DNA from: Chloroflexota bacterium
GTDB taxonomy: Bacteria; Chloroflexota; Limnocylindria; QHBO01
Length of the DNA stretch: 64,000 bases
Assembly (NCBI GenBank): GCA_040902225.1
Contig: JBBDXT010000007.1
Location: forward strand, 62,001 to 126,000
Direction of reading: 5' to 3'
Every line of letters starts with the position of its first letter. Position 1 is the stretch's first letter. Shown here piece by piece: positions 24,184 to 33,406 of this stretch. A model generated the notes under the pieces. The model saw nothing but the letters and a program-made list of their open reading frames with translations, did no database searches and was not told the origin of the DNA. The position numbers and the translations under genes were made by a program.

Positions 24184-26106
24184 ATGTGCCTGACCTGCGG
24201 CTGCGGCGACGCCCACCGGCGGATGGGTCGCAACATGACGACCCATGCAAGACCGTTCAAGTTCAACCCCGTTAGAGCGTCCATTCGCATGCCTCGCTAC
24301 GTGGCCGTTCTGGCTGTCTTAGTCCTGCTCCTCGTCGCATGCGACACCAGCGACGCCGATCCATCCGACACCACGCCCGAGTCCGCAAGCGATCCACAGG
24401 CGACCGCAAGCCAGGCGGCCGCTGATGGCCCCCAGATGACGGACGAGTCGCTTGGAGTGGAGGTCGCGGTTGGTGGCCTTACGGAGCCGACTGGAATGGC
24501 CTTCATTGGAGAGGACGATTTCCTCCTGACGGAGAAGCGCACCGGCGAGGTCCACCGTGTCACCGGAGGCGAGCTTGGGGAGCCGGTGCTGGATCTGGCT
24601 GTGAACTTCTTCGACGAGCGCGGACTGCTCGGCATCGCCGTCCATCCAGACTTCAGCGCGAGCGGGTACGTGTACCTCTACTGGACGTCCAGCGGAAAGG
24701 GCGAAGGCGACGGGGGCCTGCTTGGTCCCGACACCGACGAGGAGTTCGCGTTGCCCGAGCTCGGGAACCGCGTCGACCGGTTCGTGTGGGACGGTGAGGC
24801 CCTGACGTGGGACCGAAACATCGTTGAGATGCGGAGCAACACCCTCGAGACCGATACCTCAGACCGCATTCGCGGCAATCACGACGCCGGACCGCTGGTG
24901 TTCGGGCCTGACGGCACGCTCTTCATCGTGAACGGCGATCAGAACCTGCGAGGCGAGCTGCAGAACATCGAGGGTCAAGGCGGCCTGGATCCCGCGAACT
25001 GGACTGGCGTCGTCCTGAGGGTCAACGATGACGGTTCCATCCCGCAGGACAACCCCTTCGCGGATGCCGCTGCCGATCTCGACGGTCCCGCGGCGGAGAA
25101 TCTCGCCAGGATTTGGGCGTACGGCATTCGCAACAGCTTCGGACTTGCCGTGCATCCCACGACAGGCGAGCTTTGGCAGACCGAGAACGGCGACGACAGC
25201 TGGGACGAGGTGAACATCCTGCCCGCTGGCGCGAACTCGGGCTGGTGGCAAATCATGGGGCCGACCGCCCGCTTCGACGAGTACCGCGAGATGGAGGTCG
25301 CGTCCGAGGACGGCACCGACGTGGCGGAGTACCCGCCCGACCAGCTCGCCGAGTCGGCGGACGCCGCGCTTGAGCGACTCGTCGAGTACCCGGGCAGCAC
25401 GTTCGTCGAGCCGGTCTTCGCATGGCGACATCCGCCGGCAGTCACCTCCATCGGCTTCGTGACCGACGGTGCGCTCGGGGAGACCTCCCAGAACACAGCG
25501 TGGCTCGGCACCGTTCTCACCGACTCGCTCCTCCGCTATCCACTAAACGACGACGGCTCGGGCTTCGCCTTCGGCGACGACGACGGATTGGCAGACGGCG
25601 TCGATGACAACGCCACCAAGGGGGACCTGGGGGAGAGCGCCGACTACGTTGCCGGCACTGGATTTGGGATCGTCACGCACATCGTCACGGGGCCCGACGG
25701 CCTGCTGTACGTGGTGAACCTCGGGGGCGGCGAGGTGTACCGGATCGGACCCGCGGGAGACGTCGGCGGGGCGGGCGCCTCCGCTGCCGCTTCGGCGAGC
25801 CCTGCGACCGGCGACGACGTGGTCGAGATCACGGTCGGGACCGATACGGGCACGGCGAACGAGTTCGACCCGGTCGAGGTCAGCGTGCCGGCCGGCGCAA
25901 ACGTCCGGCTCGTCTTCGAGAACCGATCGGACGCCGTTCCTCACAACCTCACGTTCGCAGGCCCGATCGAAGCGGCGACCGCGACGACCGTACCGCCCGG
26001 GGAGAGTGAGACGGTCGAGTTCACGGCGCCGAGGGACCCCGGCGAGTATACGTTCGTGTGCACGCTCCATCCCGGCATGGAGGGCGTACTCATCGTCGAG
26101 GGCTGA
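24184..26106 (+). CDS. Sugar (glucose/sorbosone) dehydrogenase-like lipoprotein fused to a cupredoxin
   Basis: 640 residues if started at 24184, where GAGGAG supports initiation. Residues 1-16 form a Cys-rich MCLTCGCGDAHRRMGR module. A lipoprotein signal follows from Met36 (VAVLAVLVLLLVAC), so a secondary start at 24289 is plausible. Next comes a six-bladed soluble-glucose-dehydrogenase-like propeller (LTEPTGMAFIGEDDFLLTE..., EPVFAWRHPPAVTSIGF, GLLYVVNLGGGEVYRI). The last 100 residues are a type I copper domain with all four ligands: His in VPHNLTF, then Cys, His and Met in FVCTLHPGMEG. An exported PQQ-type oxidase passing electrons to its own copper centre is the likely picture. Confidence 0.85.
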   Translation: MCLTCGCGDAHRRMGRNMTTHARPFKFNPVRASIRMPRYVAVLAVLVLLLVACDTSDADPSDTTPESASDPQATASQAAADGPQMTDESLGVEVAVGGLTEPTGMAFIGEDDFLLTEKRTGEVHRVTGGELGEPVLDLAVNFFDERGLLGIAVHPDFSASGYVYLYWTSSGKGEGDGGLLGPDTDEEFALPELGNRVDRFVWDGEALTWDRNIVEMRSNTLETDTSDRIRGNHDAGPLVFGPDGTLFIVNGDQNLRGELQNIEGQGGLDPANWTGVVLRVNDDGSIPQDNPFADAAADLDGPAAENLARIWAYGIRNSFGLAVHPTTGELWQTENGDDSWDEVNILPAGANSGWWQIMGPTARFDEYREMEVASEDGTDVAEYPPDQLAESADAALERLVEYPGSTFVEPVFAWRHPPAVTSIGFVTDGALGETSQNTAWLGTVLTDSLLRYPLNDDGSGFAFGDDDGLADGVDDNATKGDLGESADYVAGTGFGIVTHIVTGPDGLLYVVNLGGGEVYRIGPAGDVGGAGASAAASASPATGDDVVEITVGTDTGTANEFDPVEVSVPAGANVRLVFENRSDAVPHNLTFAGPIEAATATTVPPGESETVEFTAPRDPGEYTFVCTLHPGMEGVLIVEG

Positions 26107-26622
26107 GACTGGGCTGATCCCCCTGGCCGTGCCATGCTCCCGCTGCGTGCTGTCAGGGTGCCGTGTGGGCAAGCGGCCCACGCTCACAAGACCGCGTCGC
26201 AGACGCCGATACGTTGGCTTGGTATGTCGCGTAATTGAGCATGACGGCCAATGTCGTAACCATGATCGGCCTCCCGAATCAACGAAGATTCACCCCACGC
26301 GCATGAGCGGGCGGACCTGACGGTGACCGAGCTGAACACGTGAGAACACGATCCCATGCGCGTGCGGGGGTGTCGTGTAGGCGTAGCGCGGGCCCGAGGG
26401 GCCGGCGGCCCACGCTCGCGACACGACGAACTGGATGATCCATTGAGTTGGTACGCGGAGGGTGCCGCTCCTTGGACCGGCATAGTCAGCCCGTAAATAA
26501 CGAACCGGCCAGCTCGCCGCTGTGGCCCCCTTCCTGCTCCAGCCTAGAGGCGTGCAACCGTCCAAGGAGGCCGACGTCCCTGTAGCGCCCCAAGCGCTCG
26601 ACTATTCTGCCGGAACGTGCTG
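26107..26622. other. Gene-free stretch of 516 bases
   Basis: No frame with convincing codon use or a recognisable protein on either strand. Open frames here are short and contradictory. No tRNA, strong hairpin or repeat seen. Confidence 0.6.
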
Positions 26623-27864
26623 ATGCCTCTTCGGAAGATCGCGGATGCCATCCGCCAGAGCCTGTGGTTCGTCCCGGGGACCTGGGTAATTGCTTGTGGG
26701 GCGGCGGCGTTCGCGATGGTGGCCCTGGACCGCGCCGCGGGTGACGTCGCCCCAAGTGTGCCGCTCGTCTTCAGTGGTGGGCCGGAGGGTGCGCGCGGGA
26801 TGCTCTCGGCCATCGCGTCGTCCATGATCACCGTGGTCGGCGTGGTCTTCTCGATCACCATCGTCGGCCTGCAGCTGGCGTCCTCGCAGTACTCCCCACG
26901 CGTGCTCCGCAACTTCATGCGCGACCGCCCCAGCCAGATCACGCTCGGCAGCTTCATCGGCGTCTTCGTGTACTCGCTCCTCGTCCTGCGCACGGTTCGC
27001 GCCGAATCCGACGAACGCGAAGAGTTCGTGCCGGTCCTCGCTGTTACCGGCGCGATAGTCCTCACGGTCGTCGCAGTCGCGATGCTCGTGTACTTCATCC
27101 ACCACATCGCGACGCGGATGCAGGTCTCCAGTATCGCCGCGGCGGTGGCGCGGGAGACGCTCGACGAGGTCGCCCGACAGGCTGCGGCGAGCAGAGAACG
27201 CGACGTTCCCCGCCGCGGAGGAGACATTCCGGACGGACCGGGAGCGAACGTGCCGGCCAGCAAGAGCGGGTACCTCCAATACGTGGAGCACGACGATCTG
27301 TTGGAGCTCGCTGAGCGAGAGGACGTGGTCGTCCGCGTCGCGGCCGCGCCCGGCGAGTGGGTCCAGCGACACGCGCCGCTGTTCGAGGTGTGGGGAGGCA
27401 ACCGGCAGGACGGGCTTGACGACGAGCTCCGAGGGCTCGTAAGCCTCGGGGACCAGCGTGTCGTGTTCCAGGACATCGAGTTCGGGGTGCAGCAGCTCGT
27501 CGATATCGCGGTGAAGGCGTTGTCGCCTGGAGTCAATGATCCGACGACAGCCCGCAATGCGCTCCATCGCATCGGGGAGGTTGTGGTCGCGGCGGGGCGC
27601 GCCAACCTGACCCCGGTGGATCACCATGACGGGAGCGGTCGCCTGCGGCTCCGCGCACCGCGAGCGGAATTCGAGCAGCTGATGCGTACCGCATTCGAAG
27701 AGATTCACCACTTCGGCGGTGACATCCCCACCATCGCGCGCAGCCTTAGCGAGGCCCTCGACACGATCGAGTCCGTGGTCGACCCACAGCACCTTCCGGC
27801 CGTCTCGGCGTGGCGCCACCGCCCTCGCCCGAGATCCTCGCCCACCACCGAATCAGCGTCGTGA
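26623..27864 (+). CDS. DUF2254 membrane protein
   Basis: 413 residues. Four hydrophobic spans in the first half (about residues 15-40, 65-90, 105-125 and 145-165), with the family segment ASSQYSPRVLRNFMRDRPSQITLGSFIGVF. The cytoplasmic second half has DLLELAEREDVVV, the RVVFQDIEFGVQQLVDIAVKALSPGVNDPTTA motif and a His-His pair. This is a DUF2254 protein; function unknown. ATG 26623 is used; GTG at 26617 is in frame. Overlaps the next gene by GTGA. Confidence 0.88.
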   Translation: MPLRKIADAIRQSLWFVPGTWVIACGAAAFAMVALDRAAGDVAPSVPLVFSGGPEGARGMLSAIASSMITVVGVVFSITIVGLQLASSQYSPRVLRNFMRDRPSQITLGSFIGVFVYSLLVLRTVRAESDEREEFVPVLAVTGAIVLTVVAVAMLVYFIHHIATRMQVSSIAAAVARETLDEVARQAAASRERDVPRRGGDIPDGPGANVPASKSGYLQYVEHDDLLELAEREDVVVRVAAAPGEWVQRHAPLFEVWGGNRQDGLDDELRGLVSLGDQRVVFQDIEFGVQQLVDIAVKALSPGVNDPTTARNALHRIGEVVVAAGRANLTPVDHHDGSGRLRLRAPRAEFEQLMRTAFEEIHHFGGDIPTIARSLSEALDTIESVVDPQHLPAVSAWRHRPRPRSSPTTESAS

Positions 27865-28571
27865 GCAGCCCTCCCCGGGCGGTGATCACCCGATATCGAT
27901 TCGTTGCGCGAATCGAGCAGATGCTCGAGGGCCCGGGCACTTTCCTGGCGGTTGTCTTCGCGGTAGCCTTGGCGGCCGAGCTCGTGCTGAACGCGCAGGG
28001 AGCCACGGTGCCGGCCGCGCTCGGGTGGCTCCTTCTGGCGATCTGGGGCTTCTTCATCGTCCAGTTCGTCTTGGGGATCGTCGTCAGCCCCGACCGACTC
28101 CGATATCTCCGCCGCAACTGGCTCACGGCGCTGTCACTGCTCGTACCATTCCTCCGCGCCTTTCGCGTCCTTCGGGTCGTCGGCGCGCTGCGCGCGACGA
28201 ATGCGGTGCGTGCCATCGGAGGCTTCAACCGCGCCGCGCGCACCCTGGACTCGGCACTCGCGTGGACGAGGGCCGGATATGCAGCGGCCCTGACCGCAAC
28301 GGCGGTGCTCCTCGGCTCGGCGGCGCTGCTCATGTTCGAGGTCGATGCCCCGGGGTCCCAGATCACCGACTATGGCGAGGCGCTGTGGTGGGCCGGAGCA
28401 ACGATCACCACTGTGGGGGCGGCCAGCGAACCCGTCACGCTCGGAGGACGGCTCGTCGCCCTGGCGCTCATGCTCGCCGGGCTCGTGCTCCTCGGCTACG
28501 TTGCCGGCGTGCTGGCCGCCGTCCTCTTCGGACGACGCGATAACCAGGCGAGACGAGGGGTGCGGCGCTAG
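27861..28571 (+). CDS. Voltage-gated-channel-like membrane protein with altered selectivity filter
   Basis: About 236 residues. Hydrophobic spans resemble S1-S6 of a small K+ channel, with an Arg-rich S4-like helix (FLRAFRVLRVVGALRATNAVRAI). The pore region reads ALWWAGATITTVGAASEPVTLGG, where potassium channels have TTVGYGD. So the pore helix and TTVG are kept, but the Tyr-Gly-Asp of the filter is replaced by Ala-Ala-Ser. It may be non-selective or non-conducting. GTG start overlaps the DUF2254 stop, so they are coupled. Confidence 0.8.
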   Translation: MSSPPRAVITRYRFVARIEQMLEGPGTFLAVVFAVALAAELVLNAQGATVPAALGWLLLAIWGFFIVQFVLGIVVSPDRLRYLRRNWLTALSLLVPFLRAFRVLRVVGALRATNAVRAIGGFNRAARTLDSALAWTRAGYAAALTATAVLLGSAALLMFEVDAPGSQITDYGEALWWAGATITTVGAASEPVTLGGRLVALALMLAGLVLLGYVAGVLAAVLFGRRDNQARRGVRR

Positions 28572-28612
28572 GCGGCGGGTCAATCGGTCTCATTCCTGCA
28601 CTGCCTCGGGGT

Positions 28613-29239
28613 ATGCCAGATTGGATCTTCGCCGGTTGGGAGCCCGCCGTCCGCACGGTTGTGGTCGGAGTCGCCAGTTATGCGGCGCTGATCACGGTCG
28701 TTCGCCTTTCCGGCAAGCGAACGCTCTCGAAGCTCAATGCCTTTGACCTCGTCGTGACCGTGGCGCTCGGGTCGACAGTCGCGACCATTCTCCTCTCAAA
28801 AGAAGTTGCGCTCCTCGAAGGGCTGGTTGCCCTAGGTCTGCTGGTCGGGCTCCAGTTCGGTATGGCGTACCTGAGCGTCCGTCTGCCGTTCGTGTCGCAA
28901 CGGGTCAAGTCTGAGCCGACGCTCATCGTCCGGAACGGCGAGATGCTTCGTGGCGCCATGCGTCGCGAGCGGGTGGGATATGCCGAGGTCGAGCAGGCTG
29001 CGCGGATCAATGGAAGGACCAGCATGGACGAGATTGGAGCGATGATTCTCGAAACCGATGGCTCGTTCAGTGTCGTGCCGGCGGTGCCGGAGGGACACCG
29101 GTCATCGACGACTCCGACCGGTCAAATAAATGATTCCGCCCTCATCGGCGGCTCTAGTGAGTTCCCTCGCCAGGGTGCGGACGATGTCGCCCCGACGAAA
29201 AGCTCGGGGCGGAGGAGGACGGCGCTGCCGACGGACTGA
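28613..29239 (+). CDS. DUF421 (YetF/YcaP-type) membrane protein
   Basis: 208 residues: three N-terminal spans containing the family motif LSGKRTLSKLNAFDLVVTVALGSTVATILL. A cytoplasmic domain follows with EPTLIVRNGEMLRGAMRRERV and INGRTSMDEIGAMILETDGSFSVV. The C-terminal 50 residues are hydrophilic and variable. Family members are linked to spore or envelope functions in some bacteria; no specific role can be claimed here. Confidence 0.9.
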   Translation: MPDWIFAGWEPAVRTVVVGVASYAALITVVRLSGKRTLSKLNAFDLVVTVALGSTVATILLSKEVALLEGLVALGLLVGLQFGMAYLSVRLPFVSQRVKSEPTLIVRNGEMLRGAMRRERVGYAEVEQAARINGRTSMDEIGAMILETDGSFSVVPAVPEGHRSSTTPTGQINDSALIGGSSEFPRQGADDVAPTKSSGRRRTALPTD

Positions 29240-29829
29240 CGGAGATTGCGATACGCCGGCTCGGATGGCTGTCGTCGGACTAGGTGGAGCGCGGTGGCCG
29301 CAAGCGAGGGCGACGCCTAGGACGATGACCGTCACGCCTAGAAGGTCGATGCGAACCCAATTGTGTCGATGGGGTCGGCGTCCACGTCGACGCACCCGCG
29401 GTCATCATGCCGAGCGCTGCGAACCGGCGTCAGCTCTGGCTGGTCGCGGCTGGGTCGGCCCCGGGGACCGCATGGTTATCAAACTCACCGGCGCGGCCGG
29501 GGTCACCGTGGTTCAAGACGGCGACGAGGTGAGCGGCAAGGAGAGGGATCGCCGACGCACCACGGGTCGTGTGTAGAGGCGTCGGGTGAGCCGCTCTCCG
29601 TACGCTCGCCATATCCAGATACGAGCAAGTGTTGGCCTATTCCGATGACAGCAGCTCGGGAATCAGAAGCCAGCGCTCGCCCTGAGCGCCGTCTCGCGCG
29701 TTAACTGCGCGTGACGCGGCGGGAAGGGCATGAGCAAGTTGTGGATCCCGTCACATCTCGCGACGGGGCCCGCGGCGTCGACACGTCCCATCGTTGGACT
29801 TTGCTTCCAGCTTGCCGTAGCCGCGAACG
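29240..29829. other. Gene-free stretch of 590 bases
   Basis: No coding frame, RNA gene or mobile-element signature that I can support on either strand. Base composition looks less GC-rich at third positions of any frame than in the flanking genes. Confidence 0.6.
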
Positions 29830-31200
29830 ATGCGGCGTGGAACGGGTAGCATGTTTGCGGTGGTGAGCAGGGCATCGACAACACGCCCAGAGCCACGCCC
29901 CGTGGACCGCATCTTCGCGCCCCTACGTAACTTTCTACACACCGAGGCGTCCGGCGGCATCCTACTGCTCGTTGCCGCGATCGTGGCGCTCGTGTGGGCC
30001 AACTCACCCGTGAGCGCAAGCTACGTCGCGCTGTGGCACACGTCGGTAGCGATAGAGGTCGGGGAGTTCCGGCTGGTTGAGGACCTCCACTTCTGGATCA
30101 ACGATGGTCTCATGGCGATTTTCTTCTTCGTCGTGGGCCTCGAGATCAAGCGCGAGCTGCTCATCGGAGAATTGACTTCGTTACGCCGTGCGCTCGTTCC
30201 CGTCGCCGGCGCGGTCGGCGGCGCGGTGCTGCCCGCAGCGATCTTCGTGGCCATCACACTGGGTGGTGAGGGTAGCAACGGCTGGGGCGTGCCGATGGCA
30301 ACGGACATCGCCTTCGCCCTCGGCGTCCTCGCGCTGCTCGGCTCGCGGGTCCCGGTCGGCCTCAAGATCTTCGTCACGGCACTGGCCATCGCGGACGATC
30401 TGCTCGCGATTGTCGTCATCGCCATCTTCTACTCCGGCGACCTCTCACTGCTTGGTTTTGGAGTGGGAGTGGCGTTGCTGGCAGTTCTCATCGCGGGGAA
30501 CCGGCTCCACGTCCGTAGCCACCTGTTCTACGGACTACTCGGGATCGCGTTGTGGATGGCTGTTCTCGCGAGTGGCGTCCACGCCACCATCGCCGGCGTT
30601 GTGCTAGCCCTGACCGTCCCAGCTCGCACACGGATCGATGGCGATAGCTTCGTCGTGCGCGCGCGAAATCTGATCAACGCCTTTGAGGATGCCGACCATC
30701 CCGAGGACGTGCGCCGAAGCGAAGAGCGCCAGTCGGCGCTGAGCGATCTCGAAGATGCCACCGAAGCGATCCAGACGCCCCTTCAGCGGCTGGAGCACGG
30801 CCTGCACCCATTGGTGGCCTACCTCATCGTGCCGTTGTTCGCACTCTCGAATGCGGGTGTCGCGCTCGGCACCGGCGTAACGGCGGCGCTCGGAAGCTCG
30901 GTCGCCTACGGGATCGTGGCCGGCTTGTTCATTGGCAAGCAGGCCGGCATCTTGGCTGCTGCCTGGCTCGTCGTTCGCGCAGGGTGGGCCGACTTGCCAG
31001 CCGGTGTGACGTGGCGTCACATCTGGGGCGCGGGGTGCGTCGCGGGCATAGGGTTCACGATGTCCCTCTTCATCGGTGAGTTGGCGTTCGCCGATTCGCC
31101 GCTACTTCTTGACGTGGCCAAAGTGGCAATCCTCGCCGGGTCCGTGGTGGCCGCACTTGTCGGATGGCTGGTCTTCCGGCGCGCACCGGGAAAAGCATGA
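29830..31200 (+). CDS. nhaA: NhaA Na+/H+ antiporter
   Basis: 456 residues, 12-span antiporter for pH and sodium homeostasis. Family motifs: LHFWINDGLMAIFFFVVGLEIKREL, GWGVPMATDIAFALGVLALLGSRVP, the essential Asp pair in ALAIADDLLAIVVIA, and GFTMSLFIGELAF. A hydrophilic insert of about 45 residues (RRSEERQSALSDLEDATEAIQTPLQRLEH) joins the two halves, as in longer NhaA proteins. ATG 29851 is an alternative start seven codons in. Confidence 0.95.
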   Translation: MRRGTGSMFAVVSRASTTRPEPRPVDRIFAPLRNFLHTEASGGILLLVAAIVALVWANSPVSASYVALWHTSVAIEVGEFRLVEDLHFWINDGLMAIFFFVVGLEIKRELLIGELTSLRRALVPVAGAVGGAVLPAAIFVAITLGGEGSNGWGVPMATDIAFALGVLALLGSRVPVGLKIFVTALAIADDLLAIVVIAIFYSGDLSLLGFGVGVALLAVLIAGNRLHVRSHLFYGLLGIALWMAVLASGVHATIAGVVLALTVPARTRIDGDSFVVRARNLINAFEDADHPEDVRRSEERQSALSDLEDATEAIQTPLQRLEHGLHPLVAYLIVPLFALSNAGVALGTGVTAALGSSVAYGIVAGLFIGKQAGILAAAWLVVRAGWADLPAGVTWRHIWGAGCVAGIGFTMSLFIGELAFADSPLLLDVAKVAILAGSVVAALVGWLVFRRAPGKA

Positions 31201-31451
31201 CGGTTTCCTGACGCCGCGCCGCCACCCTCTCGACATCGCGGGCGCCACGCCGAGTTGGACCTACGAGAACCTGCGGGACATCGTCGTCGAGAACGAGCGG
31301 ACCGTCGACGAGACACTCAGCATCCTGGCGACGACGGCCTCGGCGGATCGCCAAGATCACCAGCAGGAATACGACACGCCCTGGGATACCGGCAGGCCGT
31401 AACCCTGGTGGGTCTCGACCCGGGTCCTGTCGGCTGCTAATCTCCAGCTCG

Positions 31452-31469
31452 CCGGATCCCGCGATCCGG
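31452..31469 (+). terminator. Short hairpin before tRNA-Gly
   Basis: Seven-base-pair stem CCGGATC/GATCCGG with a four-base loop, no T-run, nine bases before the tRNA. Possible end of an nhaA transcript or a structure in the tRNA leader. The rest of 31201-31477 shows no convincing gene. Confidence 0.35.
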
Positions 31470-31477
31470 GTCAGTAA

Positions 31478-31553
31478 GCGGGAGTAACTCAGTTGGCAGA
31501 GTGTCTGCTTCCCAAGCAGAATGTCGCGGGTTCGAATCCCGTCTCCCGCTCCA
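31478..31553 (+). tRNA. tRNA-Gly (anticodon CCC)
   Basis: Complete cloverleaf: acceptor GCGGGAG/CTCCCGC, D-arm with AGTTGGCAGAG, anticodon stem TCTGC/GCAGA around loop TTCCCAA, T-arm with GGTTCGAATCC, and encoded CCA at 31551-31553. Confidence 0.96.
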
Positions 31554-31600
31554 CCGCCTGGCCGCAGGCCGGTCAGCGCGTCGAGGTTGGAGCGCGCCGC

Positions 31601-33196
31601 CTAGGCCGCGTAGATGCTCCCGAACGGATCGGCTGAGAGCAGCTCCAGGTCGATCGGGTCCATATTGACCAACGGATACGGCGGCGCCAGCAGGAACCCC
31701 TGCCCGGCGGCGAACCCCAGCGAGCGAACCACCTCCAGCTGCTCGCGCGTCTCGATCCCTTCGGCGACGAGCACCATGTGGCCGCGATCAGTCAAGTCGC
31801 GAAGGGCCTGAAGCACGGCATGGGTCGACTCGCGCAGGACGCCGCCCTGCACGAGCGAGAGGTCCACCTTGATGATGTCGAACCGCACCTCGCTCAAGAG
31901 CCGGAGTCCCGCATATCCGGCGCCAACGTCATCGGCGGCGATTCGCATCCCGGCCGAGCGGCACGCCTCGAGGTTGATCCGAAGGCGTTCGAGGTCGTCG
32001 ATCCCCTCACGCTCGGTCAGCTCCAGGACGACGCGCCGGGGGTCGATTCCGTGCGGGGCCAGCCGGCTGAGAAGATCCGAGACTCGGAACTGCTCGGTCT
32101 CAAGGGTGCGCGGCGAAATGTTCAGGCTCAGGTACTCGGTCGTTCCGTCGCGCGGCGCGCTGGCCGCCACCACGTCGACGCACGCCATGTCGAGCTCGAC
32201 GGTCCTGTCGGTCGTCTCGGCAGCCACAAAGAGGCTCTCCGTGTCGTGGAAGCCGGCGCTCTCCGCTGGCCGAACAAGCCCCTCGAAGCCAACCGGCCTC
32301 CCGGTCTGGAGGTCGTAGATCGGCTGAAAGACAGCTGCCAGCAGGTGTTCGCGGGCCACGTGTGCAACGGCCGCGGCGAGCTCGGGAGTCGAGCGCGTGT
32401 CGTCCTCGCCATGCCGCTCGGTGTCGAATACCTGCACGTCCGTTCGCCCATGTCGTTTCGCCCAGTAGAGGGCGGCATCCGCCTGCCGACGGAGTCGGCC
32501 ACTGTCGGTGCTCAGCTCCGGGAAGGTGGAGATGCCCGCCGAGAACGAGAAGGCAGACATGCCCGGTCGGACGGCCTCTCCCCCGAGGGCGCTGGCGAGC
32601 ATCCGGCGAACGATGACGTGCGCTGCCTCGGCATCGGTGTGCGGCATGAGGATGGCGAACTCGTCGCCGCCGACGCGGAAGCCACGATCTGCGACCCGGA
32701 CGCTGGTCGCGATCAGCCGCCCCATCGATGCCAGCAGGCCGTCGCCCCCGGCATGGCCGTGCTCGTCGTTGACACGCTTCAGGTCGTCAAGGTCGATCAG
32801 CGCAAGGGCCAACGGATAGCTGTGTCGCCGGGCTCCCTCGATCTGACGCGCAAGCTCCTCCTGGAAGGCTCGGTGGTTTCCGAGGGTCGTCAGGGGGTCG
32901 CGCAACGCGTCGATGCGAGCCATGTTGTAGAGCCCGTGCAGCTGGTCGCCGATCTGGGCCAGCTGCTCAGCCGGCTCGAGCATGAAGCGAGCCAGCCTGG
33001 CGAGAACCAGTGGCAGGACGGTCGCGGCGACGAGCAGCGGTAGTAGTGCGACCAGCTCCGCCCCCGCCGAGACGCCGCTCACGACCTCGCCCAGCGCCAC
33101 CAGCCCGGTGGTCAGCACCAGGATCCCGCTGAGCGACCACAGGATGCGGGAACGGGCTCGCTGCAGGCGGCGGTCGCCCTCGGGGTCGGAGGTCAT
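31601..33196 (-). CDS. Membrane-anchored GGDEF-EAL cyclic-di-GMP protein
   Basis: 531 residues from ATG 33196. Two N-terminal hydrophobic spans (about residues 17-75), a short linker helix, a GGDEF domain with intact RVGGDEF active site, and an EAL domain. The EAL signature reads EGL (GFEGLVRP). Downstream catalytic-type motifs are NISPRTLE, ELTERE, ADDVGAGYAGL, KVDLSLV and VAEGIET. The diguanylate cyclase half looks active, and the phosphodiesterase half probably also. No periplasmic sensor domain is present. Confidence 0.92.
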   Translation of the reverse strand: MTSDPEGDRRLQRARSRILWSLSGILVLTTGLVALGEVVSGVSAGAELVALLPLLVAATVLPLVLARLARFMLEPAEQLAQIGDQLHGLYNMARIDALRDPLTTLGNHRAFQEELARQIEGARRHSYPLALALIDLDDLKRVNDEHGHAGGDGLLASMGRLIATSVRVADRGFRVGGDEFAILMPHTDAEAAHVIVRRMLASALGGEAVRPGMSAFSFSAGISTFPELSTDSGRLRRQADAALYWAKRHGRTDVQVFDTERHGEDDTRSTPELAAAVAHVAREHLLAAVFQPIYDLQTGRPVGFEGLVRPAESAGFHDTESLFVAAETTDRTVELDMACVDVVAASAPRDGTTEYLSLNISPRTLETEQFRVSDLLSRLAPHGIDPRRVVLELTEREGIDDLERLRINLEACRSAGMRIAADDVGAGYAGLRLLSEVRFDIIKVDLSLVQGGVLRESTHAVLQALRDLTDRGHMVLVAEGIETREQLEVVRSLGFAAGQGFLLAPPYPLVNMDPIDLELLSADPFGSIYAA

Positions 33197-33406
33197 GTGA
33201 TCAACGCTGACGTTCACGCGTGCCTCAAGTGAATGAGCTGGGTCGGGTGTACCGCGTGCGGCTCCGCACGACCAGTCACCGAAAGTACCGGTCTCGTCCG
33301 GCAGGGTGCCGACTCGCGTCGCCCCGTACCCGTCGGACCCGGGCGTACTTCTGGTGCATGTACCGCGGACCGAGTGCAACGTACGGTGCTGCCGGACTGA
33401 TCCGAA

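Noticed and set aside
26290-26565. 91-codon frame in the gene-free stretch
   Set aside because: Composition unlike neighbours, no ribosome site, overlapped by equally poor frames.
31208-31402. Possible short gene after nhaA (WTYENLRDIVVENERTVDETLS region)
   Set aside because: No start codon outside nhaA, no ribosome site and no family match; could be a decayed remnant but not supportable.
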